DNA of 64,000 bases from Aquirhabdus sp. (GCA_030149815.1 JASLHI010000049.1:36755-100754), one strand, 5' to 3'; positions 1-9,570 are shown, numbered from the stretch's first letter. Made by a program: numbers and translations. Notes: generated by a model not told the origin, from the sequence alone.

Positions 1-60
1 GTGTGCGTTTTGTTTATTCATATATTTTTTGCAAATAAATTCATGGGATTAGAAAAACAT

Positions 61-88
61 AAAAGCCCAATTTGGAATTGGGCTTTTT
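61..88 (-). terminator. Rho-independent terminator after ftsZ
   Basis: A perfect 12-bp stem (AAAAGCCCAATT / AATTGGGCTTTT) with a three-base loop lies about 30 bases beyond the ftsZ stop codon. The A-rich left arm supplies a U-tract when read on the minus strand, so it should end the division-cluster transcript. The symmetric A/T flanks mean it could also work in the other direction. Confidence 0.85.
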
Positions 89-116
89 CTTTGAAGAAAA
101 TCTAAAGAGTCAAATT

Positions 117-1292
117 TTAACGCTTTTGTTGATTCTTCAAGAAGTCCTGAATGCGCATTGGCGAAGAAGCTGCAGGTTGCGCTGGAGCCGCTGCAGCAAC
201 GGGTAAAGGCTCAGTCAAACCTGCATGACGACGATCAATCGCTGGCGCATCAGCATCTTCTAATGGCAATGCCACTTGATCTTTACGCGTAGGGATTGGA
301 CGGCGTTGCTGCTGAATTGAGCGATCATCATAGTTCAAGCCCGTTGCAATCACGGTAATGCGTAATTCTTCGCCTGCTTCTGGATCATCAACCAACCCAA
401 GGAAAATATTGGCATCTTGATCAGCAATTTGCTCAATAATATCACCCACTGCTTGGACTTCATCCATCCGAACATTAGAGCCAGTCACATTCACCAATAA
501 TCCTTGCGCGCCTTCTAGCAGGACATTGTCTAGGAGTGGGCTACGAACTGCCATCTCTGTTGCGATACGTGCACGATCATCACCTTTACCCGCGCCAATG
601 CCCATCATGGCATGACCACGTGCCGCCATTGCAGTACGAATATCAGCGAAGTCGATATTGACATAACCAGGACGTGTAATTAAATCAGAAATACCGCGGA
701 CTGCGCTCAACACCACATCGTCAGCACGTTTAAACGCATCAATCACGGACAGATTACGATAAACACTCATCAGCTTTTCATTCGGAATCGTGATCAACGA
801 ATCCACATATTGAGTCAAGTCCTCAATACCGCGCTCAGCCGAAGCAGCACGACGTTTACCTTCAAATTTGAATGGTGTAGTCACAACCGCAACCGTCAGA
901 ATACCCATTTCTTTGGCAATTTCTGCAATTACTGGTGCTGCGCCAGTTCCTGTACCACCGCCCATACCTGCGGTAATAAAAACCATGTCAGAACCTTGTA
1001 ATGCTTCACGGATCAGTTCATGTTCTTCTTGAGCCGCTTGACGCCCCACATCAGGATCAGCACCTGCACCTAGACCACGGCTGGTCTGCATTCCCAGTTG
1101 AATACGATTCGGAGCAGACATGCGATCCAACGCCTGACGATCCGTATTTGCACATGCAAAAGAAACGCCTTTGATGCCAGAACGCACCATGTGTTCGATG
1201 GAATTACCACCACCACCACCCACACCTATCGCGGTGAAGCGCGCATTGCCGTTATTATCAAGGGTATCATCTTGCACCAATGTGTAGGACAT
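117..1292 (-). CDS. ftsZ: Cell division protein FtsZ
   Basis: FtsZ is the tubulin-like GTPase that polymerises into the cytoplasmic Z-ring and recruits the divisome. The 391-residue product has the glycine-rich nucleotide loop GVGGGGGNS near residues 23-31, the tubulin signature GGGTGTGAAP at 111-120, and the T7-loop motif NIDFADI at 212-218 that completes GTP hydrolysis on the next subunit. A variable linker follows, then a conserved-type tail ending DFLKNQQKR, the likely binding site for FtsA and ZipA. The start is preceded by GGAGATG at good spacing. It is last in the murG-murC-ddl-ftsQ-ftsA-ftsZ series, about 280 bases after ftsA, which leaves room for a promoter of its own. Length and motifs are normal. 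Confidence 0.98.
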   Translation of the reverse strand: MSYTLVQDDTLDNNGNARFTAIGVGGGGGNSIEHMVRSGIKGVSFACANTDRQALDRMSAPNRIQLGMQTSRGLGAGADPDVGRQAAQEEHELIREALQGSDMVFITAGMGGGTGTGAAPVIAEIAKEMGILTVAVVTTPFKFEGKRRAASAERGIEDLTQYVDSLITIPNEKLMSVYRNLSVIDAFKRADDVVLSAVRGISDLITRPGYVNIDFADIRTAMAARGHAMMGIGAGKGDDRARIATEMAVRSPLLDNVLLEGAQGLLVNVTGSNVRMDEVQAVGDIIEQIADQDANIFLGLVDDPEAGEELRITVIATGLNYDDRSIQQQRRPIPTRKDQVALPLEDADAPAIDRRHAGLTEPLPVAAAAPAQPAASSPMRIQDFLKNQQKR

Positions 1293-1574
1293 TGTGTTGC
1301 ATCTCCAAAAATAAAAAATACCGTAACAACCTGCTTAAATCGCAATCAATGCGAGCATATTCTATGCAAGTCACTACCCAAAGTGGTATGAAAATACGTT
1401 AAGTTCTGTTTTAAAATATCAATGTAGATTAACCATCATTGCCATCAATAATGCTTAAAACTGTCTGACCAGAACAACCAAATAAAAATCAACTTCTAAT
1501 ACAAAACCAATATTACAAAGCTCAACCCACAAACTTGAAAACACTTTTCCCAGCAAATTCTTTAAGCCATTCTT

Positions 1575-2846
1575 TTAAAAAACGGCTCGTAACTTATCCA
1601 CTAATCGTCGCCATGGCGTCACCATCAAACGTGTCACTATTTGCTCACGTCCCGCATCACGATCAGTTTCCTCACTCCAGCGTTGATTTTCGCTTTGGCT
1701 ATATAGCAGTAGTCCACTGGCTGTGGCAAATATTGTCCGATGAAGTAACGGTTTGCGATCATCTCGAATCTCAACACTGGCTGGATGATTGCCTAAATGG
1801 ACAGGCACACCAAGAGCATTGCGCGCCAAACTCACAATACCTTCGATCTGACAAGACGCACCAGAGAGCACAACACCATGACGTAGCACATTGATTGCGC
1901 CACTATCTGCCAATAATCGGCGGACTTCTTCAAAAATTTCTTCGTAACGTGCAATGATAATATCAGCCAAATCCATACGACTCAGCGTCAATGGATTATT
2001 ACCCACACCTGTCACTTGAATCATTTGATCAGGACGAATCAGATCACGATTAACACCACCATAGCGAACTTTCAGCATTTCAGCTTGTTCAGTTGATGTG
2101 TGTAATACGGAAGCAATGTCGCGTGTGACATTTTCGCCACCACGTTGCAAGGTACTGCTCAAGATCAAGCGATTCTCAAGATAAACCGAAACTGCTGTTG
2201 TTCCCGCACCAATATCGACTAAACAAACGCCGTATTCTTTTTCATCACGCAGCAACGTGGACTCTGCTGTCGCAAGATTAGAAACAATCATGCGCTCCAC
2301 ACCGATATTCGAAGATTTCAGTGCTTTATCAATATTCTGCATAATATTATTTGGCAGCATCATGAGATGATAATGTCCTGTGATTGCCGTAGCCGCCATA
2401 TTAATTGGATATTCCGCCCAATCATCACGATCATCAATTGCCACACCAAGCGGCACGGCATTAATCAAATAATGGGTCGGCATCAAATGACTGCTTTTTG
2501 CCATTTCCAGTGTACGAACAATTTCTGCAGTCGAAATCGAACCATTGGCAACTGGTGTACGTCCTGATGCATTAAAGCTTTGCAATTCAGGACTAGGAAT
2601 TGCAACCCATGCACTATGCACGCGGCAATCTGCCATATCTTCCGCTAAAGCCACTGCTTCTTTAATCGCAGCAACGACTTTGTCCATATTATTGATCATA
2701 CCTTTGCTCATGCCGCGATTTGCAGCATGACCTAGACCAATGACCTCAATACGATCAGCGGCATGGACACGACCAATGAGTACCGCGACTTTGTGCGTGC
2801 CAATATCAATCGCAACTATCGTCGGAACCGTTTCAATCTCACTCAT
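1575..2846 (-). CDS. ftsA: Cell division protein FtsA
   Basis: FtsA is the actin-like ATPase that tethers FtsZ filaments to the inner membrane. The 423-residue protein opens with the phosphate-1 motif IVAIDIGTHKVAVLIG (about 10-25), and has the second phosphate motif VDIGAGTTAVSVY near 210-222 and an adenosine-type motif VVLSGASCQIEGI near 325-337. The extreme C-terminus is basic and hydrophobic (TPWRRLVDKLRAVF), consistent with the amphipathic membrane-targeting helix of the family. It follows ftsQ with a gap of about 90 bases and precedes ftsZ. No unusual features were seen. Confidence 0.97.
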   Translation of the reverse strand: MSEIETVPTIVAIDIGTHKVAVLIGRVHAADRIEVIGLGHAANRGMSKGMINNMDKVVAAIKEAVALAEDMADCRVHSAWVAIPSPELQSFNASGRTPVANGSISTAEIVRTLEMAKSSHLMPTHYLINAVPLGVAIDDRDDWAEYPINMAATAITGHYHLMMLPNNIMQNIDKALKSSNIGVERMIVSNLATAESTLLRDEKEYGVCLVDIGAGTTAVSVYLENRLILSSTLQRGGENVTRDIASVLHTSTEQAEMLKVRYGGVNRDLIRPDQMIQVTGVGNNPLTLSRMDLADIIIARYEEIFEEVRRLLADSGAINVLRHGVVLSGASCQIEGIVSLARNALGVPVHLGNHPASVEIRDDRKPLLHRTIFATASGLLLYSQSENQRWSEETDRDAGREQIVTRLMVTPWRRLVDKLRAVF

Positions 2847-2936
2847 CTTTACTGCCCATTCATAAAACTCATTTATTCAAACATATTGCTAAAAAACACA
2901 ATCTCTATAAAAACTCATCATCTGCATGCAAAGACC

Positions 2937-3800
2937 TTATGGCGATACGGCAGGTGCAGCATTTGGCTGAGCCTGATTGGTATCTGATGTGACGGCGACA
3001 GGGCTTGCTGCTGGCGATTTACGAGGATTAGCGGCACCATTCCACTGGATCGCCATCCCATTGCGATAACGTAAATCAACCGATGCAATACGCGGCCACA
3101 GTTGATGCAGACGCTCATTACCTTGACCCAATTCGCTTAAACGTTGCAACTTTAAGTTCGTTTGCTCCTGATCCACAATCACACGCATTCCCGAATCAAA
3201 CGACATAAACCATGTCATACGATCGGTAAGATAAAGCTCTTTTAACCGTATATCCAATGGAGCAAACCATTGATTAATTTTTTGATACTGTTGCATCATC
3301 GCAAGCGACTGACTGATGGGCCCATGCAGAAGTGGCAAATCCAAATGATCATTGTGACCGGCCTCTATAAAAACAACACCTTTCCCACTCAACAACCGCC
3401 CACTACCCCAGCGTGCAATGGGTTGCCGAGGAATTACGCGGACAATTAACCCATCAGGCCAATGCCGAGTTACCGTCACACTTTCAACCCACGACAAACT
3501 TAATGCCGCATCACGAATCGAAACCAGATCCGCAGTAAAATAATTCTTATGCATCAAAGGCTGAATCTTTTGCTGCAATAAGCTTTCTTCGACAGCATCA
3601 ATATCACCTGTCACAATCACTTGAGCAACAGGAGCATGCAATAAACGATGGATCACGCCCCATCCACCCATCCCGCATAATACCAAGGCCGCAAACAACA
3701 ACAGCCAACTGCCTAAGCCAGACAACTTTCCACCAAGCGTTTGTGGTGTATTAGACTGGGAAGACATCGACCGATGTATCATGCTGGATAATTGAGCCAT
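2937..3800 (-). CDS. ftsQ: Cell division protein FtsQ
   Basis: FtsQ is a single-pass inner-membrane divisome protein that bridges early and late division proteins through FtsB and FtsL. The product has a short cytoplasmic N-terminus, one membrane segment (about residues 30-50 of the chosen start, LGSWLLLFAALVLCGMGGWG), a POTRA-like domain opening with VTGDIDAVEESLLQQKI, and a beta domain containing WPDGLIVRVIPRQPIARWG. It ends in a Pro/Ala-rich tail. The ATG at 3800 is preferred over an upstream GTG at 3824, because the latter would overlap the end of ddl and its N-terminus adds nothing recognisable. The ATG lies 13 bases after the ddl stop. Identification rests on domain layout plus position between ddl and ftsA. 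Confidence 0.93.
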   Translation of the reverse strand: MAQLSSMIHRSMSSQSNTPQTLGGKLSGLGSWLLLFAALVLCGMGGWGVIHRLLHAPVAQVIVTGDIDAVEESLLQQKIQPLMHKNYFTADLVSIRDAALSLSWVESVTVTRHWPDGLIVRVIPRQPIARWGSGRLLSGKGVVFIEAGHNDHLDLPLLHGPISQSLAMMQQYQKINQWFAPLDIRLKELYLTDRMTWFMSFDSGMRVIVDQEQTNLKLQRLSELGQGNERLHQLWPRIASVDLRYRNGMAIQWNGAANPRKSPAASPVAVTSDTNQAQPNAAPAVSP

Positions 3801-3813
3801 GGTTGATCCGATT

Positions 3814-4749
3814 TTAACCTGCACGCACTGAAATAGAATCTTGGTTCAACGTCTGGTCTAGAATCGCTATACAAAGATCAGCAAAACTATATCCCACTGC
3901 TTTTGCTGCCATCGGAACAAGAGAGTGGTCAGTCATGCCTGGAACAGTATTGACTTCGAGAAGCCAGAATCGACCTTGCATATCCTGCATAGCATCAATA
4001 CGACCCCAGCCTGTCGCACCCACCGCATTAAAAGCACGAAGCGCCAGACCCTGAAGCTCTTTTTCTTCCGCCTCAGTTAAACCTGAAGGAATACCATAAT
4101 GAGTATCATTGCGCAAATATTTCGCCTGATAATCATAGAATGCAACATCTTTTGGAGGCTCTAAACGAATCACAGGCAATGCTTGCCCGTTCAACATAAC
4201 CACCGTAAATTCACGTCCTGTAATCCATGCTTCAGCCATCACCACGGCGTCATGCCCGCTCGCTTCACGGTAAGCAGGTTCCAGTTGTTCTGGACGCTCG
4301 ACTTTACTCATGCCAATACTCGAACCTTCATGTACAGGTTTGATGATCAGTGGCAAACCCAGTTCAGCAATCACAGCAGAGTAATCAGTATTTGCATTAA
4401 GTAAGCAATAAGGCGCTGTTGGCAAATCTACGCCTTTCCACAATTGTTTGGTTCTGGCTTTATCCATACCGAGTGCAGAAGCGAGCACACCTGAGCCTGT
4501 ATATGGAATATTCATCCATTCCAACAAACCTTGGATTTGACCATCTTCCCCACCACGGCCATGAAGCACAATAAAAGCACGATCATATTGCGACAGTTCA
4601 GCAACGGCACGCGTTGCAGGGTCAAATGCTTCGGCCTCAACACCCTTAGACAGCAATGCATCCAAAACAGCCTGACCACTTTTCAGCGAAACTTCCCGCT
4701 CACCTGATGTTCCACCAAATAAAACCGCAACTTTTCCAAACTGTTTCAT
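3814..4749 (-). CDS. ddl: D-alanine--D-alanine ligase
   Basis: This cytoplasmic ATP-grasp enzyme joins two D-alanines to make the dipeptide that is added to the peptidoglycan precursor. Visible landmarks are the N-terminal KVAVLFGGTSGEREVSLKSG, the substrate motif LHGRGGEDGQIQGLLE, the ATP-grasp strand LIIKPVHEGSSIGMSKV, and the metal/ligand segment WLLEVNTVPGMTDHSLVPMA. The ATG at 4749 gives 311 residues, the usual length for DdlB. An in-frame TTG at 4776 would add nine unlikely residues. It lies between murC and ftsQ, so cell-wall precursor synthesis is encoded together with division. Confidence 0.96.
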   Translation of the reverse strand: MKQFGKVAVLFGGTSGEREVSLKSGQAVLDALLSKGVEAEAFDPATRAVAELSQYDRAFIVLHGRGGEDGQIQGLLEWMNIPYTGSGVLASALGMDKARTKQLWKGVDLPTAPYCLLNANTDYSAVIAELGLPLIIKPVHEGSSIGMSKVERPEQLEPAYREASGHDAVVMAEAWITGREFTVVMLNGQALPVIRLEPPKDVAFYDYQAKYLRNDTHYGIPSGLTEAEEKELQGLALRAFNAVGATGWGRIDAMQDMQGRFWLLEVNTVPGMTDHSLVPMAAKAVGYSFADLCIAILDQTLNQDSISVRAG

Positions 4750-4924
4750 GCTGCCGCAATCCAATAAAAAAGCCAATTAAAAACAATCCAATTTAACCAT
4801 CTACACACGGCGTTCAATCAACGCACTCATTCCAACAATATCGCTATCTTCGCGCAATTTATCACGCACAACCCCGCACACATATACTTTCATGTATGCT
4901 TTTTATAGGAGGACGTCTTGGATA

Positions 4925-6409
4925 TTACGATTTTACCTGTAAATACAAGCTTTTCTGCGCTAAATCGTTAGACACAGCACCGACATTTCCTGCGCCTTGA
5001 GTCAACAGCAAATCCCCTGCTTGCAACATACTCTGCAAGACTTGAGGAAGTTGCTCATCGACTGGATCGACCAAAATCGGCTCGACACGACCACGCGCAC
5101 GAATACTCCGTGCCAAACTGCGACTATCTGCACCCACAATTGGCTTTTCACCGGCCGAATACACTTCCATCAATAGCAAAACATCCACTTGCGATAACAC
5201 TTCGACAAAATCCTCAAAGCAATCCCGCGTCCGCGTATAACGATGAGGCTGAAACAACATTACCAAACGACGATCAGGATGACTCTGACGCGCAGCTTTG
5301 ATAGTAACTTCAACTTCTTTTGGATGATGTCCATAATCGTCAACAAGCAAAATACTGCCATCTTGGTAAGGAAAGTCACCCTGAATTTGGAAGCGACGAC
5401 CCACACCGGCAAAACCTGATAACGCACGACTAATCGCAGCATCGCTGACGCCTTCGTCCGTTGCAATACCAATTGCCGCCAATGCATTCAACACATTATG
5501 CAAACCTGGTTGATTGGTTGTCACTGTCAAAGGCTCACGATCACGGCGCAATACCGTAAAGCGCGTCTGCATGCCGAGCTGAACCACATCTACGGCGCGA
5601 ATATCATTATTTTCATTGAAGCCGTAAGTCAAAAATGGACGACCTACACGCGGCAATAATTCACGAATATTTGCATCATCGCCACACAGCACAGCCAGTC
5701 CGTAGAACGGCAAATTATGCAAAAACTCAATAAAGGTATCTTTCAACTTCTCGAAACTGCCACCATAAGTTTCCATGTGGTCAGCATCAATATTGGTCAC
5801 AATCGCAGCCATCGGCTGTAAAAACAAAAATGACGCATCGCTCTCATCGGCTTCTGCAACCAAATAGCGACTCGCACCAAGCTGAGCATTTTTGCCCATG
5901 CTATTCAACAGACCACCAATCACAAACGTTGGATCTAAACCATCTTCAGCAAGCATCATGGTCAACAAACTGGTCGTCGTAGTTTTGCCATGTGTGCCTG
6001 CAACCGCAATGCCATGACGGTAACGCATGAGCTCACCGAGCATTTCAGCACGACGCACCAGAGGAATATGCTTTTCTATCGCGGCTTTAATCTCAGGATT
6101 TTCACGATCAATCGCCGTTGAAACCACCAAAACATTGGCGCCGTCAACGTTTGCTGCATCATGTCCGTAAAACACTTTCACACCCATATTCTCAAGGCGT
6201 TGAGTCACTTCACCACTTTTCAAATCTGAACCAGAAACATCATAGCCCTGATTTTTCAGCACTTCGGCAATACCACACATACCCGCACCACCGATTCCGA
6301 CAAAATGGATTCGTCCAATACGGCGCATTTCTGGAATTTCGATAAGTCGACTGGTTTTATTGCTTGCACATGCGGGTGTGCTGGTCTGCGAAGACGCTGA
6401 TGTCGGCAT
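4925..6409 (-). CDS. murC: UDP-N-acetylmuramate--L-alanine ligase
   Basis: MurC adds L-alanine to UDP-N-acetylmuramic acid, the first step of stem-peptide assembly, in the cytoplasm. The protein has the Rossmann-like UDP-binding start IHFVGIGGAGMCGIAEVL, the Mur-ligase ATP loop GTHGKTTTTS (about residues 138-147), the central motif EADESDASFLFLQP, and a C-terminal domain with FQPHRYTRTRD. The second ATG (6409) is chosen because it has GGAG six bases upstream; the first ATG at 6421 lacks a ribosome site. It has a roughly 30-residue Ser/Thr-rich N-terminal extension before the conserved fold. About 110 bases separate it from murG and about 175 from ddl. Confidence 0.97.
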   Translation of the reverse strand: MPTSASSQTSTPACASNKTSRLIEIPEMRRIGRIHFVGIGGAGMCGIAEVLKNQGYDVSGSDLKSGEVTQRLENMGVKVFYGHDAANVDGANVLVVSTAIDRENPEIKAAIEKHIPLVRRAEMLGELMRYRHGIAVAGTHGKTTTTSLLTMMLAEDGLDPTFVIGGLLNSMGKNAQLGASRYLVAEADESDASFLFLQPMAAIVTNIDADHMETYGGSFEKLKDTFIEFLHNLPFYGLAVLCGDDANIRELLPRVGRPFLTYGFNENNDIRAVDVVQLGMQTRFTVLRRDREPLTVTTNQPGLHNVLNALAAIGIATDEGVSDAAISRALSGFAGVGRRFQIQGDFPYQDGSILLVDDYGHHPKEVEVTIKAARQSHPDRRLVMLFQPHRYTRTRDCFEDFVEVLSQVDVLLLMEVYSAGEKPIVGADSRSLARSIRARGRVEPILVDPVDEQLPQVLQSMLQAGDLLLTQGAGNVGAVSNDLAQKSLYLQVKS

Positions 6410-6519
6410 ATCCAACTCCATATTGTTAGGGATTAACTCTAATAAACTTAACAGGTTTTAATCAAACCAAACGCAAAATATTACTGTCTCACCGACAGCA
6501 AAACAATTACAAACCACAA

Positions 6520-7644
6520 TCAGGGCGCGACGATCGCGTCAACGACAACCGCTGTAGCACACGGTTTAGCCTGCAAGCGCGATTTTTCTGCCATCACCAG
6601 CAAAACATCTCGATTCACTAACGGACGGAGTTGTTCCGCAAGTGTCTCTGAGGTGAGTGTGGCTTGTGGACACAGCAATGCTGCGCCAACATCACTTAAA
6701 TAACGTGCATTTGCAGTTTGATGATCATCGACTGCATGCGGTAACGGGACAAACACCGCTGGCAAGCCAACAGCAGCAACTTCCGATACCGTTAAAGCAC
6801 CTGCTCGGCAAATGATAAAATCTGCAGCGCCATACGCGGCAGCCATATTATCGACAAATGGCACGACCTCAAATGTTAGAAAGCCCGCATTAGTCAAAGA
6901 CTGATAACGTGCCAACGTTTCATCAACTTGTTTTGCTCCACACTGATGACGCACATGTATCGGCTGATCCACTGACGCAAGCTGAGCCAGTGCACTCGGA
7001 ATCCGCTCATTCAAAGCTTGAGCACCCAATGAACCACCGATCACTAAAGCTTGCAACGTACCTCTACGATGGGCAAAACGAAGTGCAGGTTCAGACACAT
7101 TTAAAATATCTTCACGCACTGGGTTACCCGTCGTCCGAACTTTATTCGACGCTGGAAATGCATCTGGGAAAGCTTGTAATACTGTCGTGGCAATGCGCGC
7201 CAATTGTCGATTGGTCATGCCTGCAATCGCATTTTGTTCATGGATCACCAATTTGATCCCAAGCAGTCGCGCAGCCAAACCACCCGGACCTGCGACATAT
7301 CCCCCAAAACCCACCACAACATCAATATCAAGCGACCTCATCAGCCGCATTGCCGCCAAAGTCGCTTTTATAATTTTAAAAGGCGCTGCAATCAATCGAC
7401 GCAAACCGTTCCCACGCAGACCTTGAATATCAATCGGATACAGAGGAATACCCGATGACAGAACCAAACGATGCTCCATCCCTGACAAAGTCGCAAGCCA
7501 ATGCACATTGACACCTTGCGAACGCAATTTTTCTGCAACGGCTAACGCTGGAAAAATATGCCCACCTGTACCCGCTGCCATCACCATCACATTGGTAACA
7601 CGTTTTTGCGAACTGCCTTGTGGCTTAGTTTGATTCTTAGACAC
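6520..7644 (-). CDS. murG: Lipid II synthase MurG
   Basis: MurG is the membrane-associated GT-B glycosyltransferase that transfers GlcNAc from UDP-GlcNAc to lipid I, giving lipid II. Hallmarks are the N-terminal loop MAAGTGGHIFPALAVAEKL, the second glycine-rich loop GFGGYVAGPGGLAARL, HEQNAIAGMTNRQLARIA, and the C-terminal nucleotide-sugar signature ICRAGALTVSEVAAVGLPAV followed by PLPHAVDDHQTANA. Translation starts at GTG with AAAGGC upstream. It is the first gene of this minus-strand series. The mraY/murD/ftsW part of a classical dcw cluster is not upstream, which is the arrangement I associate with Acinetobacter. Confidence 0.97.
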   Translation of the reverse strand: MSKNQTKPQGSSQKRVTNVMVMAAGTGGHIFPALAVAEKLRSQGVNVHWLATLSGMEHRLVLSSGIPLYPIDIQGLRGNGLRRLIAAPFKIIKATLAAMRLMRSLDIDVVVGFGGYVAGPGGLAARLLGIKLVIHEQNAIAGMTNRQLARIATTVLQAFPDAFPASNKVRTTGNPVREDILNVSEPALRFAHRRGTLQALVIGGSLGAQALNERIPSALAQLASVDQPIHVRHQCGAKQVDETLARYQSLTNAGFLTFEVVPFVDNMAAAYGAADFIICRAGALTVSEVAAVGLPAVFVPLPHAVDDHQTANARYLSDVGAALLCPQATLTSETLAEQLRPLVNRDVLLVMAEKSRLQAKPCATAVVVDAIVAP

Positions 7645-8027
7645 CCAATTTGCCTTTGATGAAATACAAAAATAAGGATTGAAAAATTGCCACCGATCTT
7701 ATGAAAAAACCGACCCGATATGGTGCATTTAACAATCCGCCATGATACTCGGTTGTAGGGCAAAGTTTGAAGATTTTCTTCAATTTTGATCGATCAAAAG
7801 TTACCGTTTATGATCTTTTTTGTGGTTTTTTCTAAGTTCAGTAGCGATGATGTATTTATCACGTTCATTTATAGAGGATATACGTCTTTCATACGATAGA
7901 ATTTCATCCGTACCGCTACCAGATTACTCAAAAAAAGCGTATTGTAAGTCACAAGATGGAGCAAAAAATTGAGTACCACAACTGATATTTATCTCAACAT
8001 TCAAAAAGAATTTTCAGGGGAATCATA
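7645..8027. other. Divergent intergenic region with palindromes
   Basis: This stretch of about 380 bases separates murG (minus) from the DUF1993 gene (plus) and should hold both promoters. No convincing sigma-70 pair could be fixed by eye. It contains a short dyad GAAGATTTTCTTC (7769-7781) and a perfect 16-base palindrome listed separately. A ribosome site (AGGGGAATCATA) precedes the DUF1993 start. No gene was recognised in it. Confidence 0.5.
7784..7799. promoter_or_regulatory. Perfect 16-bp palindrome, operator-like
   Basis: TTTTGATCGATCAAAA is identical to its own reverse complement and sits mid-way in the divergent murG/DUF1993 intergenic region. Such dyads are typical binding sites for dimeric repressors. 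No cognate regulator is adjacent, so the function is inferred only. Confidence 0.35.
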
Positions 8028-8531
8028 ATGACTTTTTCAATCTATTCAGCACTCATTCCGACCTCAAAGCACATCTTGCAGAATCAATCCAAAATACTGG
8101 ACAAAGCCGCGGCCTATGCAGAAGAAAAACAAATCGATCCAACAACATTACTGTCAGCGCGTTTAGCACCTGATATGTTTCCGCTCAGTCGTCAAATTCA
8201 AATCGCTTGCGATACTGTAAAAAAAGGCGCAGCACGTTTAGCTGCTGTCGAAGCACCCGTATTCGATGATAACGAATCGACGATTGCAGAACTGCAAGCG
8301 CGCATCGCCAAAACAATCGCTTTTTTAGAAAGTATCCACGAAAGTGACTTTACAGGCGCGGAAACACGCGCGCTTAAAATCCCTATGGGCCCAGAAATCG
8401 TCATGGACTTTACAGGTCAAGACTATTTAAATCAGTGGGTTTTACCTAATTTTTATTTTCATACCACCACGGCTTACGACTTGTTACGCCAACAAGGTGT
8501 GACGCTCGGTAAACGCGACTTCTTAGGCTAA
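8028..8531 (+). CDS. DUF1993 family protein
   Basis: The 167-residue protein matches my memory of the DUF1993 family: small all-helical proteins of unknown function, probably related to the DinB-like four-helix fold. Typical features are the start SIYSALIPTSKHILQNQSKI, the middle LAPDMFPLSRQIQIACD with a conserved pattern of Met, Pro and Arg, and the end FYFHTTTAYDLLRQQGV with a conserved His. It has no signal peptide or membrane segment, so it should be cytosolic. The ribosome site AGGGG lies about nine bases upstream. It is followed closely by the DUF924 gene on the same strand, and the two may be co-transcribed. The biological role is unknown. Confidence 0.85.
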   Translation: MTFSIYSALIPTSKHILQNQSKILDKAAAYAEEKQIDPTTLLSARLAPDMFPLSRQIQIACDTVKKGAARLAAVEAPVFDDNESTIAELQARIAKTIAFLESIHESDFTGAETRALKIPMGPEIVMDFTGQDYLNQWVLPNFYFHTTTAYDLLRQQGVTLGKRDFLG

Positions 8532-8565
8532 GGTTTGACTACAACCAAAATTGGAAAACGTAACG

Positions 8566-9120
8566 ATGCATGAACCAATAACCCATCAAGACATTCTTCA
8601 ATTTTGGTTTGAGGAGGCAACGCCAGAACAATGGTTCCGTAAAGATCTCACATTTGATGAAACCATTCGCACTCGATTTGCAACACTTCATACCCAGGCT
8701 GCCGCAGGAGAGCTTGCCGATTGGCGTAATTTTGGTTCGCATGGTCGCCTCGCTGAAATTATTGTATTGGATCAATTCTCGAGAAATCTCTATCGCGATG
8801 AGGCACGTCAATTCGCCAACGATACCGTTGCACTCGTCCTCGCTCAAGAGCTTGTCACCAGTGGTTTTGACCAGAAACTTGCACCTGCAGAACGGGCATT
8901 CACTTATTTGCCTTATATGCACAGCGAATCACGCTTAATTCATGAGGAAGCATTATTGCTGTTTACCGACTTAGGTGTGGAGTTGAACTTAGAGTTTGAG
9001 AAAAAACATAAAGCGATTATTGACCGCTTTGGTCGCTATCCACATCGCAATGCAATTTTGGGACGTATTTCAACACCAGAAGAAATAGAGTTTTTGAAAT
9101 TGCCTGATAGTCATTTTTAG
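8566..9120 (+). CDS. DUF924 family protein
   Basis: A cytosolic protein of about 184 residues of the DUF924 (TPR-like) family, of unknown function. It shows the family pattern ILQFWFEEATPEQWFRKD near the start, then IIVLDQFSRNLYRDEARQFAND in the middle, FTYLPYMHSE, and the C-terminal FGRYPHRNAILGR. The ATG at 8566 is preferred over an in-frame TTG at 8551; GGAAAA lies just upstream. It is about 35 bases downstream of the DUF1993 gene and 10 bases upstream of the YnfA-like gene, so all three probably form one transcript. Confidence 0.88.
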   Translation: MHEPITHQDILQFWFEEATPEQWFRKDLTFDETIRTRFATLHTQAAAGELADWRNFGSHGRLAEIIVLDQFSRNLYRDEARQFANDTVALVLAQELVTSGFDQKLAPAERAFTYLPYMHSESRLIHEEALLLFTDLGVELNLEFEKKHKAIIDRFGRYPHRNAILGRISTPEEIEFLKLPDSHF

Positions 9121-9130
9121 GACTATTGAT

Positions 9131-9460
9131 TTGATTGAAATTAAAGCGATTGCCCTCTTTATTATCACGGCCATCATGGAAATTGTGGGTTGCTATTTAC
9201 CTTATCTCTGGCTCAAACAAGATAAAAGCCCGTGGCTGCTCCTACCAGCAGCTTTAGCGTTAAGTGTATTCGTCTGGTTATTGACCTTGCATCCGACTGC
9301 TGCTGGTCGGGTTTATGCGGCGTATGGTGGGGTTTATATTGGTGTTGCGATTTTGTGGTTGTGGGTGGTAGATGGCATCCGACCAACCGCGTGGGATATT
9401 GTCGGTTGTATCGTCACTTTAATTGGTGCATCAATTATTATTTTTGCGCCGAAGGGATGA
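9131..9460 (+). CDS. YnfA family (UPF0060) membrane protein
   Basis: This 109-residue integral membrane protein has four predicted helices. It contains the family signature AIMEIVGCYLPYLWL, the loop HPTAAGRVYAAYGGVYIG, and a last helix WDIVGCIVTLIGASIIIFAP. YnfA proteins resemble small multidrug-resistance transporters in size and topology, but transport substrates are not generally established. Translation probably starts at TTG (9131), since AGGA lies eight bases upstream and no internal ATG fits. It follows the DUF924 gene after 10 bases. Confidence 0.9.
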   Translation: MIEIKAIALFIITAIMEIVGCYLPYLWLKQDKSPWLLLPAALALSVFVWLLTLHPTAAGRVYAAYGGVYIGVAILWLWVVDGIRPTAWDIVGCIVTLIGASIIIFAPKG

Positions 9461-9519
9461 ACGAATAGTGGATGGACTAAAGTCCATCTGGCTGGCAGTA
9501 CTGTTTAATTAATCTACAT

Positions 9520-9536
9520 TTTGTTATCTTCATTTT
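9520..9536 (+). repeat. 17-bp direct repeat, left copy
   Basis: TTTGTTATCTTCATTTT occurs here, just upstream of the Wzz-like gene, and again at 10477-10493 just downstream of it. An AATCTAC motif also occurs near both copies. The pair brackets the gene exactly, which could mark an acquired segment or be chance reuse of an AT-rich motif. Confidence 0.5.
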
Positions 9537-9570
9537 TTCAAACTAATAATCTCATACAGCCGCCAAACTT

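Noticed and set aside
810..1001. Open frame opposite ftsZ
   Set aside because: It lies entirely within ftsZ on the other strand, has no ribosome site and encodes a composition typical of antisense shadow.
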